Below the pieces are notes generated by a model. The model was not told where the DNA came from and did not search any database. It saw only the letters and a list, made by a program, of their open reading frames with translations. The position numbers and the translations under genes are program-made. Shown piece after piece: positions 34,451-42,918 of a stretch of DNA of 64,000 nucleotides (positions are counted from its first letter, which is position 1; each line of letters starts with the position of its first letter). Source of the stretch: Oscillospiraceae bacterium (GTDB taxonomy: Bacteria; Bacillota; Clostridia; Oscillospirales; Oscillospiraceae); the NCBI GenBank assembly GCA_017452505.1, contig JAFTMI010000001.1, positions 1 through 64,000 on the forward strand, in the 5' to 3' direction.

Positions 34451-35810
34451 GCTGATCAGTGTGGGGCTGGATGTGGGGACTACCACCACCCAGCTGATTC
34501 TATCGGAGCTTACGGTGGAAAACCGGGGCAATGCCTTTTCTGTACCCCAAATGGTCATTGGCCAGCGGGAAATCCGCTACCAAAGTCCGGTGATCTTCAC
34601 ACCCCTTATCTCCGGGGAACTGGTGGACGGACAGCGTATTGCGGGCTGGGTGGAGGAGCAGTATCGCACCGCCGGTATCACAAAAGCCCAGGTGGACACG
34701 GGAGCCGTGATCATCACCGGAGAAACTTCCCGGAAGGAAAATGCCAAAGAGGTACTAAACCATTTAGCCGGCTTTGCCGGAGATTTCGTGGTAGCCACCG
34801 CCGGCCCGGATTTGGAGAGCGTGCTGTCTGCTAAGGGGGCGGGGGCAACGGAGTATTCCGCCAAAACCGGAAAGACGGTTTTGCATATGGATATCGGTGG
34901 GGGAACCAGCAATCTTTCCTTTATTGAAAACGGGAAAATCATTCGTACCGGCTGTCTGAATGTGGGCGGGCGGCTGGTGAAATTGGATGCATCCGGGAAA
35001 GTGACCTATCTATCCCCGGTGCTTGCAGGTCTCACAGATTTGCGTTTGGGGGATATCCCCACCGAAAGCCAATTGAGGACAATAACAGACAAACTGGTAA
35101 AAGCTTTACAGATGGCTGCAGGGCTGATACTCCCCACGGACCTGCTGGAAAAACTCACCACCAAAGAAAACGCAGGTCATTGGACACCGGAAAGACCGGA
35201 AGTCATCTCCTTTTCCGGGGGTGTTGCCGATTGTATCGAAAAGGACACAAGCCCCTTTTCCTATGGAGATATTGGTGTTCTTTTGGGAAGAGCGATTCAG
35301 GAAAGCTCCCTCTGCCAAAATTATCGCTTAGGAGAGCAGACCATCCGGGCCACAGTAATCGGCGCAGGTTGCCACAGCACCCAGCTTTCCGGCTCTACGG
35401 TGTTTTATGCGGATGTGGCCCTTCCCAAAAAGAATCTGCCTGTGGCGGTGCTGACACATCCCATTACCACCGAAGCGGTGAAAGCCGCCTATGCAGGTCA
35501 GGATGCTGAAAATATTGTATTGGCGATCCCCGGCAATCTTTCAATGAATTATGAAGAAATCAAAGCACTGGCAAAAACTTTGCTTGCCGGCAGCCGGGGA
35601 GAGCTTTTGGTGTGCTTGGAGGCAGATATGGCAAAGGCTTTGGGTCACTGCATCCGATTGGCAGAGCCTAACCGCCCCTGCCTGTGTATCGATGGGCTGC
35701 AACTGGAAAATGAGAGCTTTTTGGATATTGGCAGTCCGGTGGGCCCGGCGCTGCCTGTAGTAATCAAAACACTTGTATTGTCAACGGAGGGAAAAAGTGG
35801 AACTGGATAA
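34443..35810 (+). CDS. eutA: Ethanolamine ammonia-lyase reactivating factor EutA
   Basis: 455 residues, ASKHA fold. ISVGLDVGTTTTQLILSEL at the start and MDIGGGTSNLSFIENG (about 143-158) are the phosphate-binding loops. EutA exchanges damaged cobalamin out of ethanolamine ammonia-lyase using ATP. Starts with TTG at 34443, 8 bp inside eutG; the family N-terminus begins exactly there. Overlaps eutE by 14 bp. Confidence 0.93.
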   Translation: MGKLISVGLDVGTTTTQLILSELTVENRGNAFSVPQMVIGQREIRYQSPVIFTPLISGELVDGQRIAGWVEEQYRTAGITKAQVDTGAVIITGETSRKENAKEVLNHLAGFAGDFVVATAGPDLESVLSAKGAGATEYSAKTGKTVLHMDIGGGTSNLSFIENGKIIRTGCLNVGGRLVKLDASGKVTYLSPVLAGLTDLRLGDIPTESQLRTITDKLVKALQMAAGLILPTDLLEKLTTKENAGHWTPERPEVISFSGGVADCIEKDTSPFSYGDIGVLLGRAIQESSLCQNYRLGEQTIRATVIGAGCHSTQLSGSTVFYADVALPKKNLPVAVLTHPITTEAVKAAYAGQDAENIVLAIPGNLSMNYEEIKALAKTLLAGSRGELLVCLEADMAKALGHCIRLAEPNRPCLCIDGLQLENESFLDIGSPVGPALPVVIKTLVLSTEGKSGTG

Positions 35811-37221
35811 GGATTTGCAGGCGCGCCAGCAGGCCAGGGAACTGGCTCGACAGGCGGAGCAGGCGCAAAAGATATTGGCCCAAATGCCCCAGGAAAAGCT
35901 GAATGCCATTGTCCAGGCGGTAGCCGATGCTTTTGCAAAGGCTGCACCGGAACTGGCAGAACTTGCTGTGCGGGAAACGGGCTTCGGCAATGTGGCCGAC
36001 AAAATCACAAAAAATGAATTTGCCGCCAAGCGGGTGCTGGAGGCGATCCGGAATATGACCTGCGTGGGGGTATTAAAGGAAAAACCGGAGGAAAAACTAT
36101 GGGAGATCGGTGTGCCCATGGGGGTGATCGCCGCCATCGTGCCCAGCACCAATCCCACATCCACCGTGTGCTATAAGGCAATGATCGCCATGAAATCCGG
36201 TAATACCATCATCTTTTCACCCCACCCCAAGGCCATAGCCTGTACCATGCGGGCGGCGGATATCGTAACCAAGGCAGCAGAGGCTGCCGGTGCGCCCAAG
36301 GGAACAGTGGGATGTTTGAGCATCCCCTCTATGGCCGGGTGCAAGGAACTGATGGAAGCGCCGGAAACCAGGCTGATCTTGGCAACCGGCGGCCCTGCAA
36401 TGGTAAAGGCGGCCTATTCTTCCGGCAAGCCTGCCATCGGTGTGGGCGCAGGTAACGGCCCGGTGTATATCCACCATTCTGCGGATGTGGAAAAGGCGCT
36501 CAGCTGTATTCTCCGCTCCAAGACCTTTGACTACGGTACTGTCTGCGCATCGGAGCAGAGCATCATTGTGGAAGCGCCTATGGAGCAGGCGGTAAAGGAA
36601 AAGGCTTCCAAGATGGGCTTTTTCTTTATGGATAAGGAGCAGGCCGGAAAGCTTGCCAAGCTCTTGTTTAAGCCCAACGGCACGCTGAACCCGGAGATCG
36701 TGGGCAAGCCTGCAACCGCCTTGGCGCAGATGGCAGGCTTTGCCGTGCCACCGTCCACGAAGGTGTTGGTTGCCCGGGAGCAGGAGGCAGGCCCGACCCG
36801 GCCCTATTCTATGGAAAAGCTTTGCCCGGTGCTGGCATTTTTCGTAATGGAGTCGGAGGATGCTGTCCTTGCCAAAGCTATCGAGGTGCTGATCCATGAG
36901 GGCAGCGGTCACACCTTCGCCATGCACGCAGAGGACGAAGCTGTGATCCGGAAATTTGCGTTGCAGATCCCGGTCTCCCGGTTTTTGGTGAATACCCCGG
37001 CAGCCCTGGGCGGCATTGGCGCCTCCACCGGGCTGTTTCCTGCGCTGACCCTGGGCTGTGGTGCGGTGGGCGGCAGTTCTTCGTCCAACAATATTTCCCC
37101 CATGGATCTCATCAATATCCGCCGGGTAGCCTGGGGAACAGACCATATTTCCGCACCCCAATGTCCCCAGGGTGATCTGGTGGAGATCATCACAGCGAAA
37201 ATCTTGGAACGGCTAAAATAG
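35797..37221 (+). CDS. eutE: Acylating acetaldehyde dehydrogenase EutE
   Basis: 474 residues. Blocks GVIAAIVPSTNPTSTVCYKA, GAGNGPVYIHHSADV and catalytic Cys in FDYGTVCASEQS. It converts acetaldehyde and CoA to acetyl-CoA and NADH. GTG 35797 has GGAGGG at 5-nt spacing; the TTG at 35773 is upstream of that site. With this start the protein begins at the catalytic core (DKDLQARQQARELAR) and lacks the N-terminal encapsulation helix of enteric EutE. The C-terminal helix DLVEIITAKILERLK is amphipathic and might replace it. Confidence 0.93.
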   Translation: MELDKDLQARQQARELARQAEQAQKILAQMPQEKLNAIVQAVADAFAKAAPELAELAVRETGFGNVADKITKNEFAAKRVLEAIRNMTCVGVLKEKPEEKLWEIGVPMGVIAAIVPSTNPTSTVCYKAMIAMKSGNTIIFSPHPKAIACTMRAADIVTKAAEAAGAPKGTVGCLSIPSMAGCKELMEAPETRLILATGGPAMVKAAYSSGKPAIGVGAGNGPVYIHHSADVEKALSCILRSKTFDYGTVCASEQSIIVEAPMEQAVKEKASKMGFFFMDKEQAGKLAKLLFKPNGTLNPEIVGKPATALAQMAGFAVPPSTKVLVAREQEAGPTRPYSMEKLCPVLAFFVMESEDAVLAKAIEVLIHEGSGHTFAMHAEDEAVIRKFALQIPVSRFLVNTPAALGGIGASTGLFPALTLGCGAVGGSSSSNNISPMDLINIRRVAWGTDHISAPQCPQGDLVEIITAKILERLK

Positions 37222-37240
37222 CACTACCAATAATACTACT

Positions 37241-37280
37241 GTCATTGCGAACCAGTGCGCACACTGGTGTGGCAATCTCC
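37241..37280 (+). repeat. Dispersed palindromic repeat, copy 3 (inside the eut operon)
   Basis: Identical over the shared core to copy 1 (GTCATTGCGAACCAGTG...CACTGGTGTGGCAATCTCC). It fills most of the 95-bp eutE-eutM gap, so the hairpin would be transcribed within the operon mRNA. Confidence 0.85.
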
Positions 37281-37316
37281 TGTTAAAATTTGCAATAAGG
37301 AAAGGAAAATAATCTT

Positions 37317-37619
37317 ATGAACACAAATTCTTTGGGTATGATCGAAACAAAGGGCCTGATCGGTGCCATTGAGGCAGCCGATGCCATGGTAAAATCCGCC
37401 AATGTCCAGTTGGTTGGCAAGGAGCAGGTAGGCGGCGGCCTGGTGACTGTTATGGTCCGTGGCGATGTGGGCGCAGTAAAAGCAGCCACCGATGCCGGCG
37501 CAGCTGCCGCTGAGAAGGTTGGCGAGCTGATCTCCGTTCATGTAATTGCCCGTCCCCACACTGAGGTGGACAATATTCTGCCCAAGGGTAAGTCCGGTCC
37601 TGCAGCCCCCGCTAAGTAA
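37317..37619 (+). CDS. eutM: Microcompartment hexameric shell protein EutM (BMC-H)
   Basis: 100 residues, single BMC domain. [40 protein letters not shown] and [11 protein letters not shown] are the canonical PduA/EutM blocks; the tail after [10 protein letters not shown] is Gly/Pro/Ala-rich. Six copies form the hexagonal tile of the shell facet. It is the only single-domain BMC-H gene in this operon. Translation starts at ATG 37317 behind AAGGAAAGG. Confidence 0.96.
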   Translation: MNTNSLGMIETKGLIGAIEAADAMVKSANVQLVGKEQVGGGLVTVMVRGDVGAVKAATDAGAAAAEKVGELISVHVIARPHTEVDNILPKGKSGPAAPAK

Positions 37620-38296
37620 TGCTGTATTCTAAGGATGCTGTCCGGGATAATATTCGTAACCGGGACGGCAAGCGGGTGTTTTATTTGGGTAAGGGCGACC
37701 AGCTGACTTCTGATGCCCGGGATTTTCTTACCCGGGAGCGGATCGAGATCCTCCCGGCGAGTGATGCCAAGCCCGAGCGCTACCGGCTGTTAAACGGCGG
37801 CTATATGGACGCTAAGCCGGAGAATATGACCCATCTCAATGGGTTTGTGCTGGTACCCAAGACCCATCCCCGGATCTTGCTCCGGGGGTCGGTGGATACC
37901 TTGGAGGCGGAGCTTTTGCTTTGCTGTACAGCGGCCACAGGGCATATCCGCAAGCAGCTGGAAGAGGCCTTGGCCTATGCCCGCAATTTGCTGCGCTATG
38001 AGGTGATGGGCGAACCTGTCAAAGAAACATTTTTGGGCGGTATGGACGAAAAAGCCCTCCGGGAGCGGAGCCATCGTCCCCAGGAATTTTACGGCCAGCC
38101 CCATTTTATGCCCAGCCCGGAGGACAGCAGCCTGCTTTTGCAGGTAAACAAGGCCCGGTGCGCGGCCCGGGCGGCAGAACTGCATGCGGTAGCGGCCTTC
38201 CCGGACAGCCGGGAGGACCTGCTCCGGGCTTTTAACCGCCTGAGTAGTTTTTTGTACCTGATTATGATCCAAATTAAAGTAGATTGCAAGGAGTGA
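37619..38296 (+). CDS. eutT: Ethanolamine utilization cobalamin adenosyltransferase EutT
   Basis: 225 residues. YSKDAVRDNIRN, GDQLTSDARDFL, and HLNGFVLVPKTHPRILLRG (about 70-88) with a downstream CC pair (about 105-106) and a helical C-terminal half resemble EutT/Cob-adenosyltransferases. It would supply adenosylcobalamin to EutBC. The start codon overlaps the eutM stop (TAATG). The third cysteine of the enteric HX11CCX2C motif is not evident here. Confidence 0.85.
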   Translation: MLYSKDAVRDNIRNRDGKRVFYLGKGDQLTSDARDFLTRERIEILPASDAKPERYRLLNGGYMDAKPENMTHLNGFVLVPKTHPRILLRGSVDTLEAELLLCCTAATGHIRKQLEEALAYARNLLRYEVMGEPVKETFLGGMDEKALRERSHRPQEFYGQPHFMPSPEDSSLLLQVNKARCAARAAELHAVAAFPDSREDLLRAFNRLSSFLYLIMIQIKVDCKE

Positions 38297-38300
38297 TACT

Positions 38301-38900
38301 TTGCAGTATGAAGATATCGTCCGTCGGGTGATGGACCGGATTTTTGTGGAGCTGGAGGCCTCGGGCCGCCACGTCCATGTCACCGAAGCCCAGGCCCAAG
38401 CTTTGTTTGGTCACCGACTTACACCCAAACGGGAGCTGTCCCAGCCGGGGCAGTTCTTGGCCAATGAACGGGTGACGGTGATCGGCCCCAAGGGCAGATT
38501 TGAAAATGTGGCGGTGCTGGGCCCGGAACGAAAGGCAGGCCAGGTGGAGCTGTCCCTCACTGACACAAGAACTTTGGGTATTCCTGCCCCTGTCCGTATG
38601 TCCGGGGATATTGCCAATACCCCCGGCGCGGTTTTGCAGGGGAATATGGGAACGGCTACCCTCCGGGAGGGTGTGATCGTGGCCCGGCGGCATATCCATA
38701 TCACCCCCCAGGACGCAGAGCAAATGGGCGTGCAGGATAAGCAGGTGGTACGCCTGCAGGTCTATACGGACAGACCGCTGATTTTTGAAGATGTGGTGGT
38801 GCGGGTAAGTCCCGACTTTCAGACCCGCGTCCATCTTGACTATGATGAAGCCAATGCCTGCGGTTTTCAAAACGGAGACCTGGGGAGGATCTTATCATGA
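38301..38900 (+). CDS. pduL: Phosphate acyltransferase PduL (EutD role)
   Basis: 199 residues, tandem PduL domains. The zinc-binding histidines appear as RHVHVT (about 23-28) and RHIHIT (about 132-137). It converts acetyl-CoA to acetyl-phosphate, recycling CoA inside the microcompartment. The first 20 residues (MQYEDIVRRVMDRIFVELEA) form an amphipathic helix suited to cargo encapsulation. Start is TTG 38301 with AAGGAG 8 nt before; the stop overlaps the next ATG by 4 bp. Confidence 0.92.
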   Translation: MQYEDIVRRVMDRIFVELEASGRHVHVTEAQAQALFGHRLTPKRELSQPGQFLANERVTVIGPKGRFENVAVLGPERKAGQVELSLTDTRTLGIPAPVRMSGDIANTPGAVLQGNMGTATLREGVIVARRHIHITPQDAEQMGVQDKQVVRLQVYTDRPLIFEDVVVRVSPDFQTRVHLDYDEANACGFQNGDLGRILS

Positions 38901-39292
38901 GGGCGTTGCTGATAGGGGATAAGCCTCCCTGTGATTTGGGGTATTCTTATGAAAATACACCCCCTTATGATGCCATTGTGATCGGTTCGCTGACATTGGG
39001 GCAAGCCCTGTGCTTTACCAATGAGCTGGCGCTGACCTTTTTGGCAGAGGGAAAGCCGGTTGTCTGTTATGCCCCCGGATTTCCCCAAGCACCAAAGAAC
39101 CGGGCGCTGGGGGCAGCGCTGGCATCCAGTCGTCGGAATTTAAAAAACTGGGGTATTGTCTTTACCGACGGGGGACAAAAGCGGCTCATCACCGCCCAGG
39201 AGGCAAGAAGTTTGCGCCAGGCTGGCAAGCAGCCAGCCCCCGGCTCGGTGCTGACACCTATGGCAAAGGATATATTGGAGGGGAAGTTATGA
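38897..39292 (+). CDS. Uncharacterised eut-operon protein
   Basis: 131 residues, not clearly recognised. The N-terminal half reads like a small Rossmann-type fold (RALLIGDKPP, YDAIVIGSLTLGQAL, GKPVVCYAPGF), the second half is basic and helical (SSRRNLKNWGI, KRLITAQEARSLRQ). Short proteins of this kind occur in Firmicutes eut operons, perhaps the TIGR02536 group (from memory). It overlaps pduL and eutN by 4 bp each, so a role in the compartment pathway is likely but unknown. Confidence 0.7.
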   Translation: MRALLIGDKPPCDLGYSYENTPPYDAIVIGSLTLGQALCFTNELALTFLAEGKPVVCYAPGFPQAPKNRALGAALASSRRNLKNWGIVFTDGGQKRLITAQEARSLRQAGKQPAPGSVLTPMAKDILEGKL

Positions 39293-39537
39293 AAATAGGA
39301 ACAGTTACTGGGGCAGTATGGTCCAGCCGAAAGGCCCAATGCCTGCAAGGGCAGACCTTTTTGGTGGTGGATACCATGCTGGGCCCGGTGGTGGCGGCAG
39401 ACCAGGTGGGCGCCGGTAAAGGGGATAAAGTGCTTCTGGTCACCGGCACTGTGGCCAGTAAATTTTGTATGGAAGCGCCGGTGGATGCGGCGGTAGTTGC
39501 CATTGTAGACCCGGAACAGCACCCCGGAACGGAGTGA
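39289..39537 (+). CDS. eutN: Microcompartment pentameric vertex protein EutN (BMC-P)
   Basis: 82 residues, CcmL/EutN family. MKIGTVTGAVWSSRKAQCLQG, then FLVVDT and the closing AVVAIVDP are characteristic of the OB-fold pentamer that caps shell vertices. Slightly shorter than the common 90-95 residues. Starts within the stop of the preceding gene (ATGA). Confidence 0.94.
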   Translation: MKIGTVTGAVWSSRKAQCLQGQTFLVVDTMLGPVVAADQVGAGKGDKVLLVTGTVASKFCMEAPVDAAVVAIVDPEQHPGTE

Positions 39538-39541
39538 ACCT

Positions 39542-40618
39542 ATGTCTGTCCACGAAATCTTAATTGCTGTGATGGCGGCCTTTGCCGCCTTGGGCGCGAT
39601 TGATCGGATTTTGGGCAATCGCTTTGGCCTGGGAGAGTCCTTTGAAGAGGGCATTCTGGCAATGGGCACACTGGCCCTGGCAATGCTGGGTATTATCGCC
39701 CTTGCGCCGGTACTGGCAGAGATACTCAACCCTGTGGTTGTGCCGGTGTACCGCTTTTTGGGCGCAGACCCGGCAATGTTTGCCGGCTCCATACTGGCCT
39801 GCGATATGGGCGGTGGCTCTTTGGCCCAGCAAATGAGCAATGACCCCCAATCGGCGCTTATGGGCGGTGTGCTTTGCGGTAGTATGCTGGGCGCGACCAT
39901 TGTATTTACGATCCCTGTGGCAATGGGAATCCTCAAAGCCGAAGACCACCCCGCAATGGCAAAGGGCATTTTGGCAGGTATCGTCACCATTCCTGTGGGC
40001 CTGCTGGTAGGCGGCTTGGTTGCCGGATTCCCGGTAGGAATGGTACTGCGCAACCTCATTCCCATTGTGCTGATGGGCGCGCTGATCGCCGTGGGACTTA
40101 TCTTTGCAGAAAAAGCAATGATCAAGGGCTTTGGCATTTTTGGTAAGGGTGTGATTATTCTCATTACCATTGGCTTAGGCGCTGCCATTGTGGAGGAGTT
40201 GACCGGTTTCCAGATCATTCCCGGTATGGCCTCTTTGGAGGAGGGCTTTGCCACCGTAGGCGCTATTGCCATCGTATTGGCAGGCGCATTCCCTTTGGTG
40301 AAGGTCATCACCAAGCTGCTGCGAAAGCCTTTGATGGCTTTGGGCAAGCGGCTGGGCATCAACGAGGTAGCAGCCGGCGGTCTCATTGCTACCCTTGCCA
40401 ATTCCATTGCCACCTTTGAACAGGTAAAAAATATGGACAACCGGGGCAAGGTGGTGAATGTGGCCTTTGCGGTGAGCGCTGCCTTTGTGTTCGGTGACCA
40501 TATGGGCTTTACTGCCGGTTTTGCCCCGGAAATGCTTCCGGCAATGATTGCCGGCAAGCTGGCAGGCGGTGTCAGCGCTGTGGCGGTGGCAATGCTGCTG
40601 ACCCGGCAAAAGAAGTGA
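39542..40618 (+). CDS. eutH: Ethanolamine transporter EutH
   Basis: 358 residues with about ten to eleven membrane helices. AGSILACDMGGGSLAQQMS (about 79-97) and MLGATIVFTIPVAMGIL are EutH-specific blocks, as is GDHMGFTAGFAPEMLP near the end. It imports ethanolamine at low pH or low concentration. Four bases separate it from eutN. Confidence 0.95.
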   Translation: MSVHEILIAVMAAFAALGAIDRILGNRFGLGESFEEGILAMGTLALAMLGIIALAPVLAEILNPVVVPVYRFLGADPAMFAGSILACDMGGGSLAQQMSNDPQSALMGGVLCGSMLGATIVFTIPVAMGILKAEDHPAMAKGILAGIVTIPVGLLVGGLVAGFPVGMVLRNLIPIVLMGALIAVGLIFAEKAMIKGFGIFGKGVIILITIGLGAAIVEELTGFQIIPGMASLEEGFATVGAIAIVLAGAFPLVKVITKLLRKPLMALGKRLGINEVAAGGLIATLANSIATFEQVKNMDNRGKVVNVAFAVSAAFVFGDHMGFTAGFAPEMLPAMIAGKLAGGVSAVAVAMLLTRQKK

Positions 40619-40630
40619 AAGGATGTTTCC

Positions 40631-41995
40631 ATGAAACTGAAAACTACCCTGTTGGGTAAAACCTATATATTTAAGGATGTAAAAGAGGTTCTTGCCAAGG
40701 CCAATGAGGAAAAGACCGGCGATAAGCTGGCGGGCCTGGCAGCGGAGTCTGCCCAGGAACGGGTGGCGGCCAAGGTGGTGCTGTCGGCACTGACACTGGC
40801 GGATTTGCGGGAGAATCCCGCTGTTCCCTATGAGGAAGATGAAGTCACCCGCATCATCCAGGATGATGTGAATGCCCCCGCCTATGAGAAAATCCGAAAC
40901 TGGACAGTTGCTGAACTGCGGGAGTGGATTTTGTCCGAAACCACTACGGAAGATGATATTGCCAAGGTACGACGGGGTCTGACTTCCGAGATGGTGGCAG
41001 CAGTTGCCAAGCTGATGAGCAACTTAGATCTTATCTATGCGGCGGCAAAAATGCCCGTCACCGCCCATTGCAATACCACCATCGGTCTGCCGGGCACGCT
41101 GTCCTGCCGCTTGCAGCCTAACCATACCACCGATGACCCGGAGGGTATTACCGCCTCTACCTTAGAGGGCCTGTCCTTTGGCGCAGGTGACGCGGTGATC
41201 GGCCTCAATCCTGTGACAGACTCTCCCGAGCAGGTAGGGAAGATCCTCCGTCGCTTCCAGGAGATCAAGGAGCATTGGGAGATTCCCACCCAAATTTGCG
41301 TTTTGGCCCATGTTACCGCCCAAATGAAGGCGGTTCGTGCCGGTGCGCCCTGTGATCTTATTTTCCAGTCCATTGCCGGCAGCCAAAAGGGCAACGAGGC
41401 CTTCGGCTTTAACGCCCAAACCATCCAGGACGCCAAAGACCTTCTGCTCACCGATGGCACAGCAGAAGGCCCTAATGTGATGTATTTTGAAACCGGCCAG
41501 GGTTCGGAGCTGAGCAGTAACGCCCACCACGATACCGACCAAGTGACCATGGAGGCCCGGTGCTACGGCTTTGCCAAGCGGTTTTCTCCATTCTTAGTGA
41601 ATACGGTTGTGGGCTTTATCGGCCCGGAGTATCTGTATGATGCCCGGCAGGTGACAAGAGCAGGCCTGGAGGACCATTTTATGGGCAAGCTCACTGGTAT
41701 CAGTATGGGCTGTGATTGCTGCTATACCAACCATATGAAGGCTGATCAAAACTCCATCGAGGATCTGGCGACCCTGCTGACCGTTGCAGGCTGTAATTAC
41801 TTTATGGGCATTCCCCACGGCGATGATATTATGCTCAACTATCAGACCACCGGCTTCCGTGAAACCGTAGCCCTCCGGGAGCTGACCGGCAAGACTGCCA
41901 TCCCGGAATTTAACCGGTGGCTGCACAAAATGGGCTTCCTGGAAAATGGCAAGTTGACGAAAAAGGCCGGCGACGGCTCCGCTTTGTTATTCTAA
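40631..41995 (+). CDS. eutB: Ethanolamine ammonia-lyase large subunit EutB
   Basis: 454 residues, standard length, TIM barrel. Blocks: HCNTTIGLPGTLSCRLQPNH, DAVIGLNPVTDSPEQ, FQSIAGSQKGNEAFG, YFETGQGSELSSNAHH and GCDCCYTNHMKADQ. With EutC and adenosylcobalamin it splits ethanolamine into acetaldehyde and ammonia. No unusual changes were noticed in these substrate-site blocks. Confidence 0.98.
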   Translation: MKLKTTLLGKTYIFKDVKEVLAKANEEKTGDKLAGLAAESAQERVAAKVVLSALTLADLRENPAVPYEEDEVTRIIQDDVNAPAYEKIRNWTVAELREWILSETTTEDDIAKVRRGLTSEMVAAVAKLMSNLDLIYAAAKMPVTAHCNTTIGLPGTLSCRLQPNHTTDDPEGITASTLEGLSFGAGDAVIGLNPVTDSPEQVGKILRRFQEIKEHWEIPTQICVLAHVTAQMKAVRAGAPCDLIFQSIAGSQKGNEAFGFNAQTIQDAKDLLLTDGTAEGPNVMYFETGQGSELSSNAHHDTDQVTMEARCYGFAKRFSPFLVNTVVGFIGPEYLYDARQVTRAGLEDHFMGKLTGISMGCDCCYTNHMKADQNSIEDLATLLTVAGCNYFMGIPHGDDIMLNYQTTGFRETVALRELTGKTAIPEFNRWLHKMGFLENGKLTKKAGDGSALLF

Positions 41996-42006
41996 AGGAG
42001 GAAGCT

Positions 42007-42918
42007 ATGGACAAACAGGAATTAACCAGTCTGGTGGCGGAGATCTTGAGCCAAATGAACGGCGAACAGCCCCAGGTGAAATCCAGTGACTATACCACAG
42101 TGGTGTATAATGAGGACCGACCCAGGGATGCCGCCAAGCCCGGGGAATTTGTAGAAGACGTATCCAGGCTTGACCTGCGAAAGCTTTACTTGGTAAATGA
42201 TCCCACCGACGAAAAGGCTTTCCGGCGGCTCAAGGAAAAGACCCCCGCCCGGTTGGGCAGTGGCCGTGCAGGTCCTCGCTATAAGACCCTGACCATGCTC
42301 CGTTTCCGGGCAGACCACGCGGCGGCCCAGGATGCGGTGTTCTCGGAGCTTCCCGATGACTTCGGCGAGAAGAACGGCCTTGTTTCCGTGAAGACCCGGT
42401 GCAAGGATAAGGATGAATATTTGACCCGCCCGGATTATGGCCGGGGCTTTGACGAGGAAAATGCCAAGAAAATCAAAGCTGCTGTTCCCGGTACGCCCCG
42501 GGTGCAGCTGGTGATCGGTGATGGCTTGTCCTCTGCGGCCATTGCGGCCAATGCCATGGATTGTGCTGCGGCTATTCGTGACGGCTTGAAGGTCCGGGGC
42601 ATTGACCTGGGCCAGGGCATCTATGTGAAATACTGCCGTGTGGGCGCAGGCGATGCGATTGGTGATATTACCGGCTGTGAGCTGGTGTGCGTGCTGGTAG
42701 GGGAGAGGCCCGGCTTAGTGACGGATAAGTCCATGTCTGCCTATATCACCTATAAGCCCCATACCGGGGTGTCGGAATCTTCCCGCACGGTGGTTAGTAA
42801 TATCCACGCCCAAGGCACACCGGCTGTGGAAGCAGGCGCTTATGTGGCAGAATTGATCGATACCATTCTGCGGAAAAAGGTCTCCGGCGTGGGCCTGCAT
42901 ATGGAGGAGGCCAAATGA
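42007..42918 (+). CDS. eutC: Ethanolamine ammonia-lyase small subunit EutC
   Basis: 303 residues. TPARLGSGRAGPRYKT, YGRGFDE, VIGDGLSSAAIAANA and VLVGERPGLVTDKSMSAYI are the EutC cobalamin- and subunit-contact blocks. The N-terminal MDKQELTSLVAEILSQM is a short amphipathic helix followed by a linker, like known EutC encapsulation peptides. ATG 42007 follows AAAGGAGG; the longer in-frame reading from 41917 runs through eutB. Overlaps eutL by 4 bp. Confidence 0.97.
   Translation: MDKQELTSLVAEILSQMNGEQPQVKSSDYTTVVYNEDRPRDAAKPGEFVEDVSRLDLRKLYLVNDPTDEKAFRRLKEKTPARLGSGRAGPRYKTLTMLRFRADHAAAQDAVFSELPDDFGEKNGLVSVKTRCKDKDEYLTRPDYGRGFDEENAKKIKAAVPGTPRVQLVIGDGLSSAAIAANAMDCAAAIRDGLKVRGIDLGQGIYVKYCRVGAGDAIGDITGCELVCVLVGERPGLVTDKSMSAYITYKPHTGVSESSRTVVSNIHAQGTPAVEAGAYVAELIDTILRKKVSGVGLHMEEAK

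Noticed and set aside
39067..40632. 521-codon open frame antisense to eutH and neighbours
   Set aside because: Low-complexity Ala/Pro/Ser/Ile protein typical of the reverse strand of a membrane protein gene; eutH is clear on the plus strand.
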